Source of the DNA: Mesostigma viride
Lineage: Eukaryota > Streptophyta > Mesostigmatophyceae > Mesostigmatales > Mesostigmataceae
Length of the DNA stretch: 64,000 nucleotides
Direction of reading: 5' to 3'
Assembly: GCA_009746045.1 (NCBI GenBank)
Contig: RPFO01000022.1
Coordinates: 2,036,660 to 2,100,659 of the forward strand
Shown one piece after another: positions 24,001-34,571 of the stretch. The translations under genes and the position numbers were made by a program. The notes beneath the pieces are model-generated. The model was not told the DNA's origin, made no database searches, and saw nothing but the letters and a program-made list of their open reading frames with translations. Position 1 is the stretch's first letter. Each line of letters begins with the position of its first letter.

Positions 24001-27000
24001 GCTCGTGGGCTCGTGGGCTCGTGGGCTCGTGGGCTCGTGGGCTCGTGGGCTCGTGGGCTCGTGGGCTCGTGGGCTCGTGGGCTCGTGGGTCTGTGCGTTT
24101 GTGGGTTCGTGGGTTTGTGCTGCGTTTCATGGCTTGCACAGCCACTCACCTGTGGGATATGAACGACCACGCAGCCAAGCTATTAGCTATGCCAGGGTCG
24201 TCTTCTATTCACCGCTTGTTGACCCTACCATATTATGAGTGATCGTGTACCTAGCCCTGTTCTATAAATCTCTGTGGTTGGTACAGACATGTGGCGCCAT
24301 GGGCGGTTTGCGTCTCATGCTCTGTCAATAAGTGGTGGTGTAGTTTGTGTGCGAGGCGATTCATGCCATGGTGACACGAACGCAAGCAAGAAGCATGTGT
24401 GCGCAGGCATCGGGGGTTGGTGACGTACGACATGCTGTGGTGGCAGTTTGCGGGTGGTGTTTCCGGTGGATGCTAGCAGCCATGTGTGGGTGCGACCTGC
24501 CAGTGATTAGGCATCGGTTAGCAAGGATACCGGACGCTCTTGGGAGTGGTAGTTTAGCGCCAAGCGGTAGTTTAGCACCGAGGACGTCTTGTATACCCTT
24601 GAAAGGGTCTTTCATGTTATCTTGGCATATAAATTATAGAGTTGCTGGGTGGAAGGCCTGCCTTATCTTTTCCCCCTTCCGTTTCCCACAAAGATTGTCT
24701 TCTCACCATGCCTCACGCTGGTTGCTTCCACCCAGCGCGCGCCGCGCACTGGACACATGTGCAATTGACTGTGACGTTAGATAGAATTGCCTAAATCTGG
24801 CCGCTCTTGCCGGCGCATATTTCTGGCGTTTTGTGACCTGTCATGCCACGGTGTGTCATTACCCACCATCAAATATTACCGTCGGTAGTCGTTGGCGACC
24901 CCTTCTGTAGTTGCTGCTGACGTCATCGGCAATTTCTTCTCGCTTCCACCGCGCCCGTTTGTGCCCCCCTCCCTGGCTCCTTGCCCCTGCGTGCCTTGCC
25001 CTTTTTTCGCCACCCCCCTGGCTGCCCCCCCACCTGCAGGTGTTCCTCGTCCCCTTCTGCTTCTCCGCGGTGGCCATGATGTTCGGCAACTGGAGCCAGC
25101 ACATCTTCATTGACCCGGACAACCACCGCAGCAGCTACGCGCTCACGTACGTCACCATGCTGCGTGCCGTGCGCCAAGTATTGCTTTTTCTCACGAAGTA
25201 TTGTATCGGTCTTCCCGTTGGAATCGAGCGCTGCGAGTAGGTAAACCGTGGAGCAGCGTTCCCTGGGACATTATCCGTCACCCCACTTGCTGTAACTGCG
25301 TAGCATACGCAGGACCGGCCGTTGGTTGGTTACCCCAAGTGCGTGCGCTGCCGTTGTGATGTGCGGTAATATATATTCATTAAGAATGATAAAGTACGGA
25401 AATGAGACCGGTATTATATATAGTAGTATATAACAGAAGGACGGTTTCGCATATGCCAGCATCGTGGTCAAAGACTTGGGTCTGACATCGGCCCCTTGCT
25501 TTGACCGCGCGTGCTTTGGTGTGGCTGCTAGTGTAAGCACGTTGGCAGTCTTTTGCACTCCTTTGCTCCTGCTTGCGTCCGGCACAGCCGGCAGTCATGC
25601 GCCGTGCAGTCAGCACAGCCGGCAGTCATGCGCCGTGCATAGCTCGTGTCGGGTGGACCTATACCACATCGACCTGGCGCATTCGATACACGTGTAAAAG
25701 TACAGGAGCACTTAATAAAGTTCTTGTAACTTTATATAGAGATTTTCAGTTTAGGTATAGCAGCACTTACTGCCAGTGAGCGTCATACATATGTCGTATG
25801 GCTCGTACTGCTTCCAGTGAGTTGATGTGCAGAGAATCTGATCAGGTGCGCGCGTCCCCGACCATGTGAGATCCTAGGCGTGTGTACCTGGCATCGTTGC
25901 ATGCATTTCCGCGGGTGGAAGGCAACATTGCGCTATCTATCTATTAGTATTTAAGCTCGCTTTTAATGCTTGACGCCTGCCACAAAATGGGTTCCTGGTG
26001 CTTTGTTGCTGCTGATGATGATGATGATGCCGCCGCCGCCGCCGCTACTGCGGCTGCTTCTGCTGTCCACATGCGGGTGCCGTCTGCCAGGTACAACTGC
26101 ATCCACGCACCAGGGAACCTCCGCACGTTCAACGACGGGTACCACATCGTCCACCATGTCAACTCCAAGGTCCACTGGTAAGGCCGCGCAATCGCTGAGG
26201 CTATTTGATGAATATACTACCGAGTATTTTCCATTGAAATACAAATCCGCTGGGATGGCTGTATGCAGCACGTGAGTGGGTGGGCGCTGTGGATGGGCGA
26301 GCACTTGTTTCATTTATCCAATTGCGGTCATGTGCTCCCCAGCATGCGGGAGAGAGTCCCTGGCAGGAGTCTCTTTTGCCTCCGTTCCTTTTTCTGTATG
26401 TGGTTGCCAAAATTTGTGACTGGCCACACTACTGGATGACTGGCCACGCTACTGGATGAAGAATCATGTTCCGGTTTCGAACCGTGTTGCACGGTGTTGC
26501 AAGGATAATCGTACTTTGATCAGCGCCTTCACTCGGCAACCAACAGCGCTCGCTTCCCTGCTATGGTCTCGCTGCGTGGCATGCGTGCATACTCCCCCCC
26601 CCCCGCCCAGGTCGGAGATTATGCTGCATGTGTTTGCATTCATAACCGCTCCATCAGCAGGTTTACTCGGCAGCCCAAAGTGGTCCGCTTCCCCTGCAAT
26701 TTCCCTCTTATGTGTGCGCCCCCCCTCCCTAGGTCGGAGATGCCTGCCCAGTTCCTGAGCACCTTGGACCGCCACGTGCAGGAGGACGCGCTTGTCTTCG
26801 AGGTGCGCAGCAGGGACCCTGGGGCCGCCACTCCTGGGGCGGCCCTCTCTGCCCGCTTGTGCAGTCACTATTCATGTACCTGCTGCCGTGTTGGATAGCT
26901 GGAACGTGATCACCCTGGTTGAATGTGCCGTTGGATATCCTTCACTTGTGTGAGTGATTGTGGAAATTATTTTATATACCCCCTGGTGCCTCCGTGGTGT

Positions 27001-29808
27001 GTGCTAGCATCATAGTTGAAATCGAAAGAAAAACTTTTAGGCTTGGCCATCCAGGTAACCAACCGGCCAAGATTGTTATTTCTTTGCCATTCAAGGTTCC
27101 TCTGTTCGCTGGACCAATCAGTTAATTACTTCCTTTGCGGAGAAGCTCACTGGGGATGATCGCTTGTGGGTGAGATTGTGGTTGCCTAACCCGGGCGTGG
27201 GTGCTTCTTCCATAATGGCATTGTCTAGCAGAACAGATGCAGTAGTGCGTGGGGTGCAATAAAGTGGTCGGGTGGATCCAGGGAATCCCCTCATGGCCGC
27301 ATGTGTCACTGGCGTTCTGTGGCATCGTTGCTGTTGCTGTCAGTTCGGCCGTTGCCCAGTGTTATATTCTTCTGGTTGTTATTTGCAAGTATTATTTTCG
27401 TTGTTATTGGCAAGTATTATTTTCGATGTTATTGGCAAGTGAGCAGCAAGGCAACTGCAGCGCGCAGGCAATCCGCCTTGAACTCATCATTCTGCACTGG
27501 AGAATGGAGGAATGCTGCCCCTGGGGTAACGCCAGTGGTGGCATGGGTCATCGTCTGCATGCGTGCCTATCGGCAGGGCACCCTTGCCAGACTGGTTGGG
27601 GTGGCTGTTTCATGATTTCTCTTGGCTACATGCAGACCGTGATTGATGAGCGCGACAGTGACTGCAGCGGGCAGCATCGCAAATGAGCCCAGCATCTTTG
27701 TTGGGCGGAAGACGGGCCAGTGTCTGCGGTAACAAATACATAGATTTTGTAAACCCATCCCCTGTCACAAAGCATTCACCAGTTCGTACCCTGCACCCTG
27801 TGCTTACTTTGTTATAGTATCTGACTTCTTGCCCTCATTTCACATAGTGACATGCTAGGCCTTGATTAAGAGGATGCTCCACCGCCGTGATGTGGAGGTT
27901 TCTGACAGCTGGCAAGCGTCCCCTCCCCTCTCCTGTCCTGCTCCTCCCCTTGCCTCACCTCGTCCTTCCCTCCTTGTCCGTGTTGGGCCACTCGCAGGGT
28001 ATCCACTTCTTTGATGTGGGAATCATGGTCATGACGCGCCGGCTGCACGTGCTCGCCGACAGGTGCGCGGCCGATACCTGCGCTCGACGCCATGCATTCC
28101 ACTACTATATGCCATCGTGCTGACATCAGATGCTGCCTTGGTTAGCCCACCCGCTGCCTGTACTCAAGAATACTGTAAGATAGATCAACAATATAGGGTA
28201 GAGTACTAGTAACCGAGTAGGTCCACTCAGGTTGTGTCACACGGCCATGCGTTGAGGTGGTTGCCGAGCACCCGATGCTCTGGGTGGCTGCCTGGTGTTT
28301 TTGCTGGAGTGACCCATGGCAGGGGATAGTGAGCATCGCATGGCTATAGTGAGCGCTGCTGGGCTATAATGACCGCGTCTTGTGGTGGGGCTTAAACGAT
28401 GGCTGCTTTATGCTGTTGCGTCCGAATAGCTCGGGCCTTGATGGCCCTCTTCTCTCTTTTAGAGCTGCTCGCTGGAGACCGGCGACCCGGCCTCCATGCG
28501 CAATCCACGGGCCATGATGTGGATGATGTGGGCCTAGGCCTCTGGGGGTTGCCCCCCTGCCTGACACGGTCACATTTCGTATTTCTAGGCCCCATTTAGT
28601 GGGACCCCTCGCCTGAAGTCTCATTTCGTAAGGTCGAATATCGAAATTCTAGGCATCGTTCTTTGTGATGGTGTTCCCGGGCGAACCCCTCGCAAAAGAA
28701 AAGATTTTGCGTGGAATGCATCTCGCGGAGAGGGTGCAGGTTTGTTTGGGGATGAGTGGCTTGAAAGACGGGGGCGCACTAGGGGGCCCACCCATGTGCA
28801 GCTCATGCCTTCATCAACGTGTGTGTTTGAGTGCTTCGTGTGTGCAGAAGGGGCGCTTCTATTTCTGTCATTTTGATACCAGTGCTAAGTTTTAAGTAGC
28901 TGGTACATGACCCTCATGTGCAGACAAGGGACGTTGTGGGGCTCACTTATTTGGGAGCTGTGAGGCGGGTGAGAGAGGAGGGATGTGAATGACGACCCAA
29001 CCCTGGCGAACACATGTGCACAGAAGTGGTACCTTGTGGTAGCTGCTTTATGGTCATCTGTCTCTGATTGTGCCGTTCATGCTTCCCTGATTTGTGGTAG
29101 CCTGCCCTGGTAGTGGTTGCGCCACGCATGCTTCCCACATCGCTTAGGTAACAGGCCGTGCATTGTACAATGGCCGTGCTGCGAGGGGGCCACGTGGCAG
29201 CACCTCCTGGTAATCCCTGAATCATGTATTCTAGACATGTACGTGCTCAAAGGCACTCTTCAAGGGCACACTTCAAGGACACACTTCAAGGGCACACTTC
29301 AAGGGCACACTTCAAGGGCACGCTTTGGCTGCCATCTTTGTTCCTCTGGCTTGTGGGCCAGAGACTTTGATTGATGCTAAAATGGGTAAGGGGGCTGGGT
29401 GAGTTGAACGCCATGCTTTATTGTGTAGTAACAGGTACTCATTACCGTGTTGTGGTATGAGGATCCTTGAAAACTTGGCTTGTATTATGTACTGACAGTT
29501 TTGTTTATTTTCGTTGGATCAATGAGCAAGTAAATGTCAGCAGCTTTTATCATTTTACTATGCTCCATCTGCATTGCCTTCATGGCAGGATGTTTCCTCG
29601 GTATCTGCAACATCATGTGTTTTCTGGCACATTGCCAAATTCTTAGTTGAGCTCCTTTCTGTTCTCCCTTGCGGTGATTCCGCCTTTTTCTTTTTGTTGC
29701 AATTTCAGGATAGTGCAAATCGGGCCCAAGAAACGGACGCGGGCAGAATTGGTGGAGATGCTGCATCGAAGGCTTGCTCCCATCCAAGCAGCGTCAAAGA
29801 AGGAATGA
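18051..29808 (+). CDS. Membrane-bound fatty acid desaturase (ten exons, 371 aa)
   Basis: Exons 18051-18380, 18904-19026, 21063-21136, 21966-22076, 22907-22955, 25040-25146, 26091-26177, 26733-26802, 27998-28062, 29709-29808 join in frame (1116 nt) with GT-AG borders. All three histidine boxes of integral-membrane desaturases are present: HYSEH (about 104-108), HVIMHH followed by ENN (about 145-154), and HIVHH (about 283-287). WSQH lies near 247-250. Hydrophobic stretches flank them (residues about 55-100 and 195-245). This indicates a di-iron, O2-dependent acyl-chain desaturase in the ER or plastid membrane; substrate and double-bond position cannot be told. The last exon encodes GPKKRTRAELVEMLHRRLAP and a KKE end, so the gene looks complete. 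The start Met is the first in exon 1, but the frame stays open about 13 codons upstream. Introns are long and carry six tandem arrays. Confidence 0.85.
19024..19303 (+). repeat. 40-bp array repeating the 5' splice site, 7 copies
   Basis: The unit begins ATCGTGAGTTGATGCCATTA. The first copy is the real end of exon 2 (ATC) plus its donor GTGAGT; six further copies follow, then degenerate ones to about 19340. More distant look-alikes (CACCACATCGTGAGACCATG near 19366, CACCACAGTGTGAGACGATG near 19466) carry additional exon sequence. Confidence 0.95.
20009..20250. repeat. 27-bp minisatellite, 9 copies
   Basis: The unit begins ATGGTATCAATGAGACCACC and ends AACTAGC. It lies in desaturase intron 2. 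Because 27 is a multiple of three, a repetitive frame stays open in each strand; it is not considered a gene. Confidence 0.95.
20318..20600. repeat. 32-bp minisatellite, about 8-9 copies
   Basis: The unit begins AGGGTTGCTTTGCATCCCGT and ends ACCGCGTTAAAT; the last copy is degenerate. It is also in desaturase intron 2, directly after the 27-bp array. Confidence 0.95.
21243..21480. repeat. 60-bp minisatellite, 4 copies
   Basis: The exact 60-bp period contains GAGGCGTG, GATGCCAGCAATATTTGATG and GCCCCACG. It lies in desaturase intron 3 and follows a duplicated copy of the exon-3 donor region. Confidence 0.93.
22083..22205. repeat. Short GTTGGTATCAATGTTGG-type repeat
   Basis: Interleaved GTTGGTATCAATG and TTGGACCACC modules start about 7 bp after the exon-4 donor in desaturase intron 4. 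Confidence 0.85.
22999..24110 (+). repeat. 1.1-kb G-rich octamer/tetramer array in desaturase intron 5
   Basis: Blocks of near-pure octamers follow each other: GGGTTGGT (about 23025-23135), GGGT (about 23135-23285), GGGCTGGT (about 23309-23475), GGGTCGGT with GGGT (about 23476-23720), GGGCCGGT (about 23770-23930) and GGGCTCGT (about 23930-24090). A GGG occurs about every four bases on the plus (transcribed RNA) strand. Long Trp/Gly frames (plus) and Pro/Thr frames (minus) are compositional. Confidence 0.95.
24111..25039. other. Remainder of desaturase intron 5
   Basis: No recognised exon or repeat. The sequence is unique-looking and ends in a C/T-rich tract and CAG at the exon-6 acceptor. 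Confidence 0.5.
25594..25640. repeat. Two-copy 31-bp repeat
   Basis: GCACAGCCGGCAGTCATGCG is repeated in desaturase intron 6 and followed each time by CCGTGCA. No other feature stands out in 25147-26090. Confidence 0.8.
26560..26745 (+). repeat. Duplicated 3' splice-site segment before desaturase exon 8
   Basis: CCCAGGTCGGAGATTATG near 26607 mirrors the true acceptor and exon start CCTAGGTCGGAGATGCCT near 26729. Weaker similarity upstream of both (ACTCGGCA...) suggests a roughly 120-bp duplication. The upstream copy would be a decoy acceptor. Confidence 0.7.
27366..27440. repeat. About 25-bp repeat, three copies
   Basis: TTATTGGCAAGTATTATTTTCG-like units lie in desaturase intron 8 (26803-27997). 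The rest of that intron shows nothing recognisable. Confidence 0.75.
29248..29325. repeat. 13-bp tandem repeat
   Basis: CTTCAAGGGCACA is repeated about five times in the last desaturase intron. Confidence 0.85.
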
Positions 29809-30182
29809 ATAAGAACAATCATTGAAAGAATTTCCATGTCCTGATAGGCAAGGCTTTTCCACATCAGGGTAGGGGGTTATGCGGACAGAGCTCAATTCAA
29901 CTGTGAGAATGTGTTTTGTGGATAAACTTTCCAATGGTGCATGTAAGGAACTTTTTATGCTTACCTGCATGCATCGCACTGGCTAGATATTGTAGTTTAC
30001 ATCATCATGTGAGTCATTATGTAATAGAGTAAATAACGGAGCTAAGTTCATAAAACTATTCCCATGTTTCTGGTATGTGCATGCATGCGCACATGAAGCG
30101 CCTGTATAATGCATGCCCCGGCTTCAATCAGCCACCCACGACCGCACTTTTCTACAAAGTGTATAACAACCACGCCTGCATA
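29809..30182. other. Desaturase 3' flank
   Basis: Non-coding and AT-richer than the exons; it includes the presumed 3' UTR. No poly(A) signal was assigned with confidence. Confidence 0.5.
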
Positions 30183-30240
30183 AGTAAGTGAGTAAGTACT
30201 TGCGTGTCATGCGCATGGGCATGCCGCGGAGTACGTACTA
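30183..30240 (-). mobile_element. Solo 3' tail of LINE family A
   Basis: GTAAGTACTTGCGTGTCATG, then GGCATGCCGCGGAGTAC, matches the reverse complement of the 3' ends at 43690-43745 and 46365-46420, with the family's (AAGT)n tail at the left. It is an extremely 5'-truncated insertion. Confidence 0.75.
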
Positions 30241-30261
30241 TTAATTTTAACCCGTGTTTTT

Positions 30262-30320
30262 TTACAACGCGATACATCGCGTTGTAGGGTTAGAACTCGA
30301 TGTATCGCGTTGTAATCTGA
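30262..30320. repeat. Perfect 18-bp inverted repeat (hairpin)
   Basis: TTACAACGCGATACATCG is followed after an 18-bp spacer by its exact reverse complement CGATGTATCGCGTTGTAA. It is preceded by TTAACCCGTGTTT, which also precedes related hairpins at 33720-33795 (inverted) and 63366-63460. Confidence 0.85.
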
Positions 30321-31102
30321 CACGTGGCAAACCTATTAAACATGCGATTTTTTGACTGAAACTTTCAACACAGGTCAGAAACATCTCATAGAATTCAAGA
30401 AAAAATCCTGGTTTTTTTGGTTTTTTTTTTTGTGACAGCTGCAAACAAATATGTACCACTGAAATCAGGCATTTTCGCGGGACGAAGGTGAAGACGACAG
30501 CGATGGCGGCAGGTAGATCTTGCCAGTTTTCGCGCGAATTTCAGTGGCTGTTGGGTGGCACGACCATGATGATGCGTTCAAAGGTTGTATGATAATTAGG
30601 TTTCTACGAGTTTGTTGAGGTACTGGGGCAAAGGAAACGTAGTTTTTCCCAGTTTCTCACCCAACTTTCATGCGGAAACCCTGGAAACCGGCATGCATGT
30701 TATTACGGCAAGACTCGGGTCTGCTGCGGCACCATGCTTGGTATTTCCATGGTGCTTCGACTTCTTAACACATGTTTATTCATTCCGAACGCCCGGACTC
30801 TCGGCTAAACCGAGATTTGTGCAGACTTTTATTGGGTAGCTCCGAGCATGATGGTGCCTGCAAATAGCGTAAGGCGTGACCGTGGCTATTGCTACGGTAT
30901 GCTGTATTTTCCTGGAAATGGCCTCTGCCACCGGCTCAATAGTGCTTGCAGGCGTAAGTATATCGTGTTTCTAGCTAGTTTCTGCCAGTTTTCCACTTAT
31001 TTCTACCGACCTCTGCCCAGCCTCTCTAAGACCGCCATCCTACTCGACGTTGCTTGCATGCCAGCCATAGCAGGTTGCAGTTGTGCAGTATTTAGGTGCT
31101 GT
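30321..31102. other. No gene recognised
   Basis: Several 60-90 codon frames exist but none has a known motif. T-rich runs lie near 30405-30435. Confidence 0.4.
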
Positions 31103-31170
31103 ATACGTCGTCAAAATTAAATTAAAATTAAATTATAACATGCCTCCGTTGGGAGATCATACGTCGTCAA
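31103..31170 (-). mobile_element. 44-bp LINE 3'-end insertion with 12-bp target duplication
   Basis: ATACGTCGTCAA at 31103-31114 is repeated exactly at 31159-31170. The 44 bp between are an AATTAAATT-rich tail plus ATAACATGCCTCCGTTGGGA, the terminal sequence of the LINE copies near 32970, 33100 and 36530, in minus orientation. Confidence 0.88.
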
Positions 31171-31800
31171 GCCGTGCATATTTTGTGAGAGAAATCAGAA
31201 TATATCGTGAGGATTGGATGTTGATGGTTTATACTGCGTTGATTGTGCAAGAAGATCAGCTAGGTGCCCATAATCATGGTTTATAATCATGTGTTGTTAG
31301 CATCTTGCCACCATTTGCTAGCATGCATTCCAGCGTCATCTTTGCCTGCATGTACTTAGGTCATGGATCACTCAACCTATCCAAGCCTTGCATTACACGT
31401 GCCTCTTTCTTTCAGTATTGCACGCGTTATGGAATGAAAACCCAGCACCTCCGTTACCACGAGGCATGTGCTCAACACGTTGTGAGAGTGGATGATGCTT
31501 AGGCTATGGCTGCCTGATTCAGTCATATTAGGTCATCCAGTCATGATGTTTGATGCATGTTTTCAAGATGCTGTATAACTTATACAACGCCAGTAGGTAT
31601 ATTTTCAACGTTTTGACCCTCCAAGCTCACATGGCCCCGTTTATGGGGCTCGTGTCGTTGCGTCATGTTGTGAAGGGCTCTCATTTTCCCCACTGCGTTG
31701 TACTGCGTTGTGTTTGTGATGCTAATGAAAAATAGCTAGATGGAGTGGCCCAATGGGCCTGAGTTTCGTTCCACAAAGCCTGCATATGTTGCCCATAGCT
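31171..31800. other. No gene recognised
   Basis: Short frames only, without known motifs. Confidence 0.4.
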
Positions 31801-31839
31801 CGTGCAAGAAGCCAGATTTTTTTCATGAACCATTTGTGA

Positions 31840-32990
31840 ATAAGCACATGACTTGTGACCTAGTGGATCACGTCATGCGCCGGGCACGTGCGCGCTTTAC
31901 TGCCCTTAAGAAGGGGTTCGAGCCAGGCTTGGACATCCTTAAGGTGAAAGAGCACGGCGTGGTTAGACCTGGTTACCGCCTTGCCGACCTGATTTATGCG
32001 GATGACACCATGCACCCGGCTCATCGAGAGCCCATAGCACATTCAGACCTGGCTGGACTGTCTGGGCCTGGAGGCGCGGGCGGTGGGGTTGGAGATTAGT
32101 GTCAAAACTGAGGCGATGGTGATTGGGGCCTCCAGTACACCACCGCTGCCGCGCCTGCTTGACGGGACGGAGGTCACCGTTCCGCGATCGCTTCAAACTG
32201 TTGGGGAGCACTCCCTGACACCGCCGACGATGTGGACATCCGCATCGGCCTGGCCTGGGCTAGGCTTCGTTCGCTCAAAACCTACTGGCGCTCGAAGGGC
32301 CTGGGCGAGCACCGCAAACGCATGCTCTTCAAGGTCCTCGTCCTCACGGTGCTCACGTATGGCGCCGAGGCGTGGACCATCCCACCCAAAATGGCAGCTA
32401 GGCTAGACGGCACGGTTTACAGGATGCTCCGTAGGGTTTTCCGAGCGTCCGTCATCAGAATCTTTGTATCATGGCATGCCTCGTATTTCGGACGAGATTA
32501 GGCAGCGTAGGATAGCATTTGTAGGACACCTTGCTCGCACTAGCCAGGTCGACACCGCCCTTGGCCTGGCCGGCCCCCAGCGGCTTGGCCAGCCAGCTGG
32601 GCGACACATTCTGACCTGGCCTGGCCCCGAGGGCATTCCCAAAAGGGTAGGGAAACCTGTCACGAACTACATCCAGATGTTGCTGGATGACCTAGTGGTC
32701 CCAGCCCAGTTTGAGCACCGCATCCACTCTCTCTCCCGTCTTTGGACTGCCATGCAGGACAAGACGCGGTGGAAGAAGATTGTCAAGGCGCACACGCCCA
32801 ACCCTGTGGGCAAGCCCCCTCCCCCCAAGCGGAGGACGCGTTTTGATGAGTAGTGTAGTTTGGATTTTCTAGATAGCTTAGAGTTAGGATAGTTCGATCA
32901 CGCGACTTCCTCCACCCCATCCATCATGGAATATGTGCTACATGATCTCCCCACGGAGGCATGTTATAATTTGTTTTAATTTAATTTTGT
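31840..32990 (+). pseudogene. 5'-truncated LINE family B, C-terminal half of ORF2 (reverse transcriptase)
   Basis: The recognisable order is VDHVMRRARARF, then YADDT (the RT catalytic YADD box, near 31995), EARAVGLEIS-type sequence, a thumb region LGEHRKRMLFKVLVLTVLTY with GAEAWT, the RRIAFVGHLART motif typical of LINE C-termini, and a stop at 32853. At least three frameshifts break it (about 32015-32040, 32190-32230 and 32450-32470). The 3' UTR carries AATATGTGCTACATGATCTC and ends in a TTTAATTTAATTTT tail. The full element would also encode an endonuclease; here it is gone. Dead copy. Confidence 0.85.
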
Positions 32991-33099
32991 GACCCAGGGT
33001 CAACAAATCGTGGTCATGGTCAGACCCTCCTGTATTCAAACCAGTGTATCTCTCTAATGAACTGGCATGTTGTAGGTCTGAGTTTTTAAATTAAATTAA

Positions 33100-33640
33100 A
33101 TAATAACATGCCTCGACCGTTGGGAGATCATGTAGCACATATTCCATGATGGATGGGTGGAGTGGAGGAAGCCGCGTAATCGAACTAACCTAACTCTACG
33201 TGACCATGACGGAAACCCATCTGAGACCGTCGCCCAGGTGTGGGTCCAGCGCGGCGCGGAGCCTAGCTGTGCAGCATCATGCGCATGAAGACCTTCAGCG
33301 CGCCGGCGCTCTGGAGGCAGACACCCCGGTAGTTACCGGGGTCAGCAGCATGCAGAGCCCTTCTTGTACAGCATGACGCGGATGGCCGTCTGCCACTCAG
33401 CAGGCGGAGGCTCGTCAGAGAGCAGGACACGGTTGCAGAACGCCAGCAGAAGATCCCCAACCGCCGGGTCAAGAGTCTTCAGCAGCTCAGCCGAAAGGTG
33501 GTCGGCACCGACCGCTGCGTCGTAATGCAGGCGAGCAAGGGCGCCGTCCAATTCCTTCAAAGTGAAGGGGTGGACGACGTCGTTGGTGGCAAGGCAGCCC
33601 TCCTGCAAGGCGGGGACTTGGTAGTCCGCGGCCGAGGTCT
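33100..33640 (-). pseudogene. LINE fragment with N-terminal RT region
   Basis: On the minus strand, FTLKELDGALARLHYDAAVG, then LLLAFCNRVL, AEWQTAIRVMLYKKGSA and NYRGVCLQSAGALKVFMR are RT fingers/palm motifs in two frames, cut off after about 150 codons. It is followed by a LINE 3' end (33100-33190) that is an inverted match of 32880-32970. The catalytic core is deleted, so this is an internally deleted, dead copy lying tail-to-tail with the preceding LINE. Confidence 0.8.
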
Positions 33641-33719
33641 GAGTAGATAAAAAAAAATTTGATTTATGGGCTTTCAGGAAAGTATATACATGACCATGAA
33701 AAATTTTTTTCCTTACTAA

Positions 33720-33990
33720 GGTGCTATACGCGTTCTAAAAAAAGCTTACAAGGCGATATATCGCATTCTAATTTAAAAAACACGGGTTAATTAATTATTT
33801 AGGAACATAACTCCGTTCGGAGTATATGTAGCACATATCCGTGAGAAGGGGCATATGGCTTTTAAGGGGACGTGGCTGGCGCGCCGAATATTTGTACATT
33901 CTGGGCTACTTCCTGCAAGGGAAGGGTGTAAACTACACAGGCTCTGGGAGCACGAAGTGCACCTGCAGTAAGTAAGTAAGTAAGTAAGTA
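33720..33990 (-). mobile_element. LINE tail fragment next to a CGCGAT hairpin module
   Basis: 33720-33795 is the inverted CCCGTGTTTT plus GCGATATATCGC module. 33797-33960 matches the 3' end of the ORF1-only family (CATAACTCCGTTCGGAGTAT, then GTAGCACATAT and AGAAGGGGCATATGG), with part of its body deleted. Confidence 0.65.
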
Positions 33991-34560
33991 AGTACTTGCG
34001 TGTCATGCGCAAAGGCATGCCACGGAGTACTATGCTAATCTGATTAGAAAAATAATTACACAAAAAAGTTTAAACAAATATCGTCTGCATCATCCCCCAA
34101 CCGCACTAGATGGGGATGTAATCCTCATTCGAGCTGTCCTCCACTGTAATGGCAGACGAGGCGGTATAGTGTAGCGGCTATCCTCAGGACCAATAACCTC
34201 CACCTGCGGACTTCTACCCTGGCTAGCAACGGGCCGCGGGGCCCGAGGGGAGAAAACAGGAGCATACGGCCCCTCAGGAAGGTGCTTATCGCAGATGGCA
34301 GCCCATTTCTCCTTGTCAATCATGCGGGCGCGGAGTACGGATAGTCCCAGAAGCCCTGCATCTTCAAGCAGTTGTGTCACATAGGTCCGGGTCGCGCCGC
34401 GCCGGTGCCCGGCGCGCGCAAGTTTGCCAGTGGGTTGCGATGGGACAAGGGGACCCTGCCATAGGAGGAGGTGTCTACCTGGTTGGCCCGTCTTAAGCCC
34501 CCCGGCAGGGCCCACATCGGCACCTGCACCACCATGATGTAAGTCAGAGCTCAAAGGCCT
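33963..34560 (-). pseudogene. LINE family A, C-terminal ORF2 fragment and 3' end
   Basis: The minus-strand frame from about 34554 to 34109 matches the C-terminus of family A (GPAGGLKTGQPGRHLLLWQG, RARMIDKEKWAAICDKHLPE). A frameshift lies near the end (about 34170), and the 3' UTR ends in (AAGT)n at 33965-33990. It is severely 5'-truncated. Confidence 0.85.
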
Positions 34561-34571
34561 GGCATGGGGTG

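Noticed and set aside
22722-24242. Trp/Gly-rich 506-codon frame and Pro/Thr-rich minus-strand frames
   Set aside because: Compositional product of the GGGT-type array inside desaturase intron 5.
28465-28537. Alternative last exon of the desaturase (SCSLETGDPASMRNPRAMMW, stop)
   Set aside because: In phase, but exon 29709-29808 is also in phase and encodes the expected basic GPKKRTRAELVEML ending; kept only as a possible alternative end.
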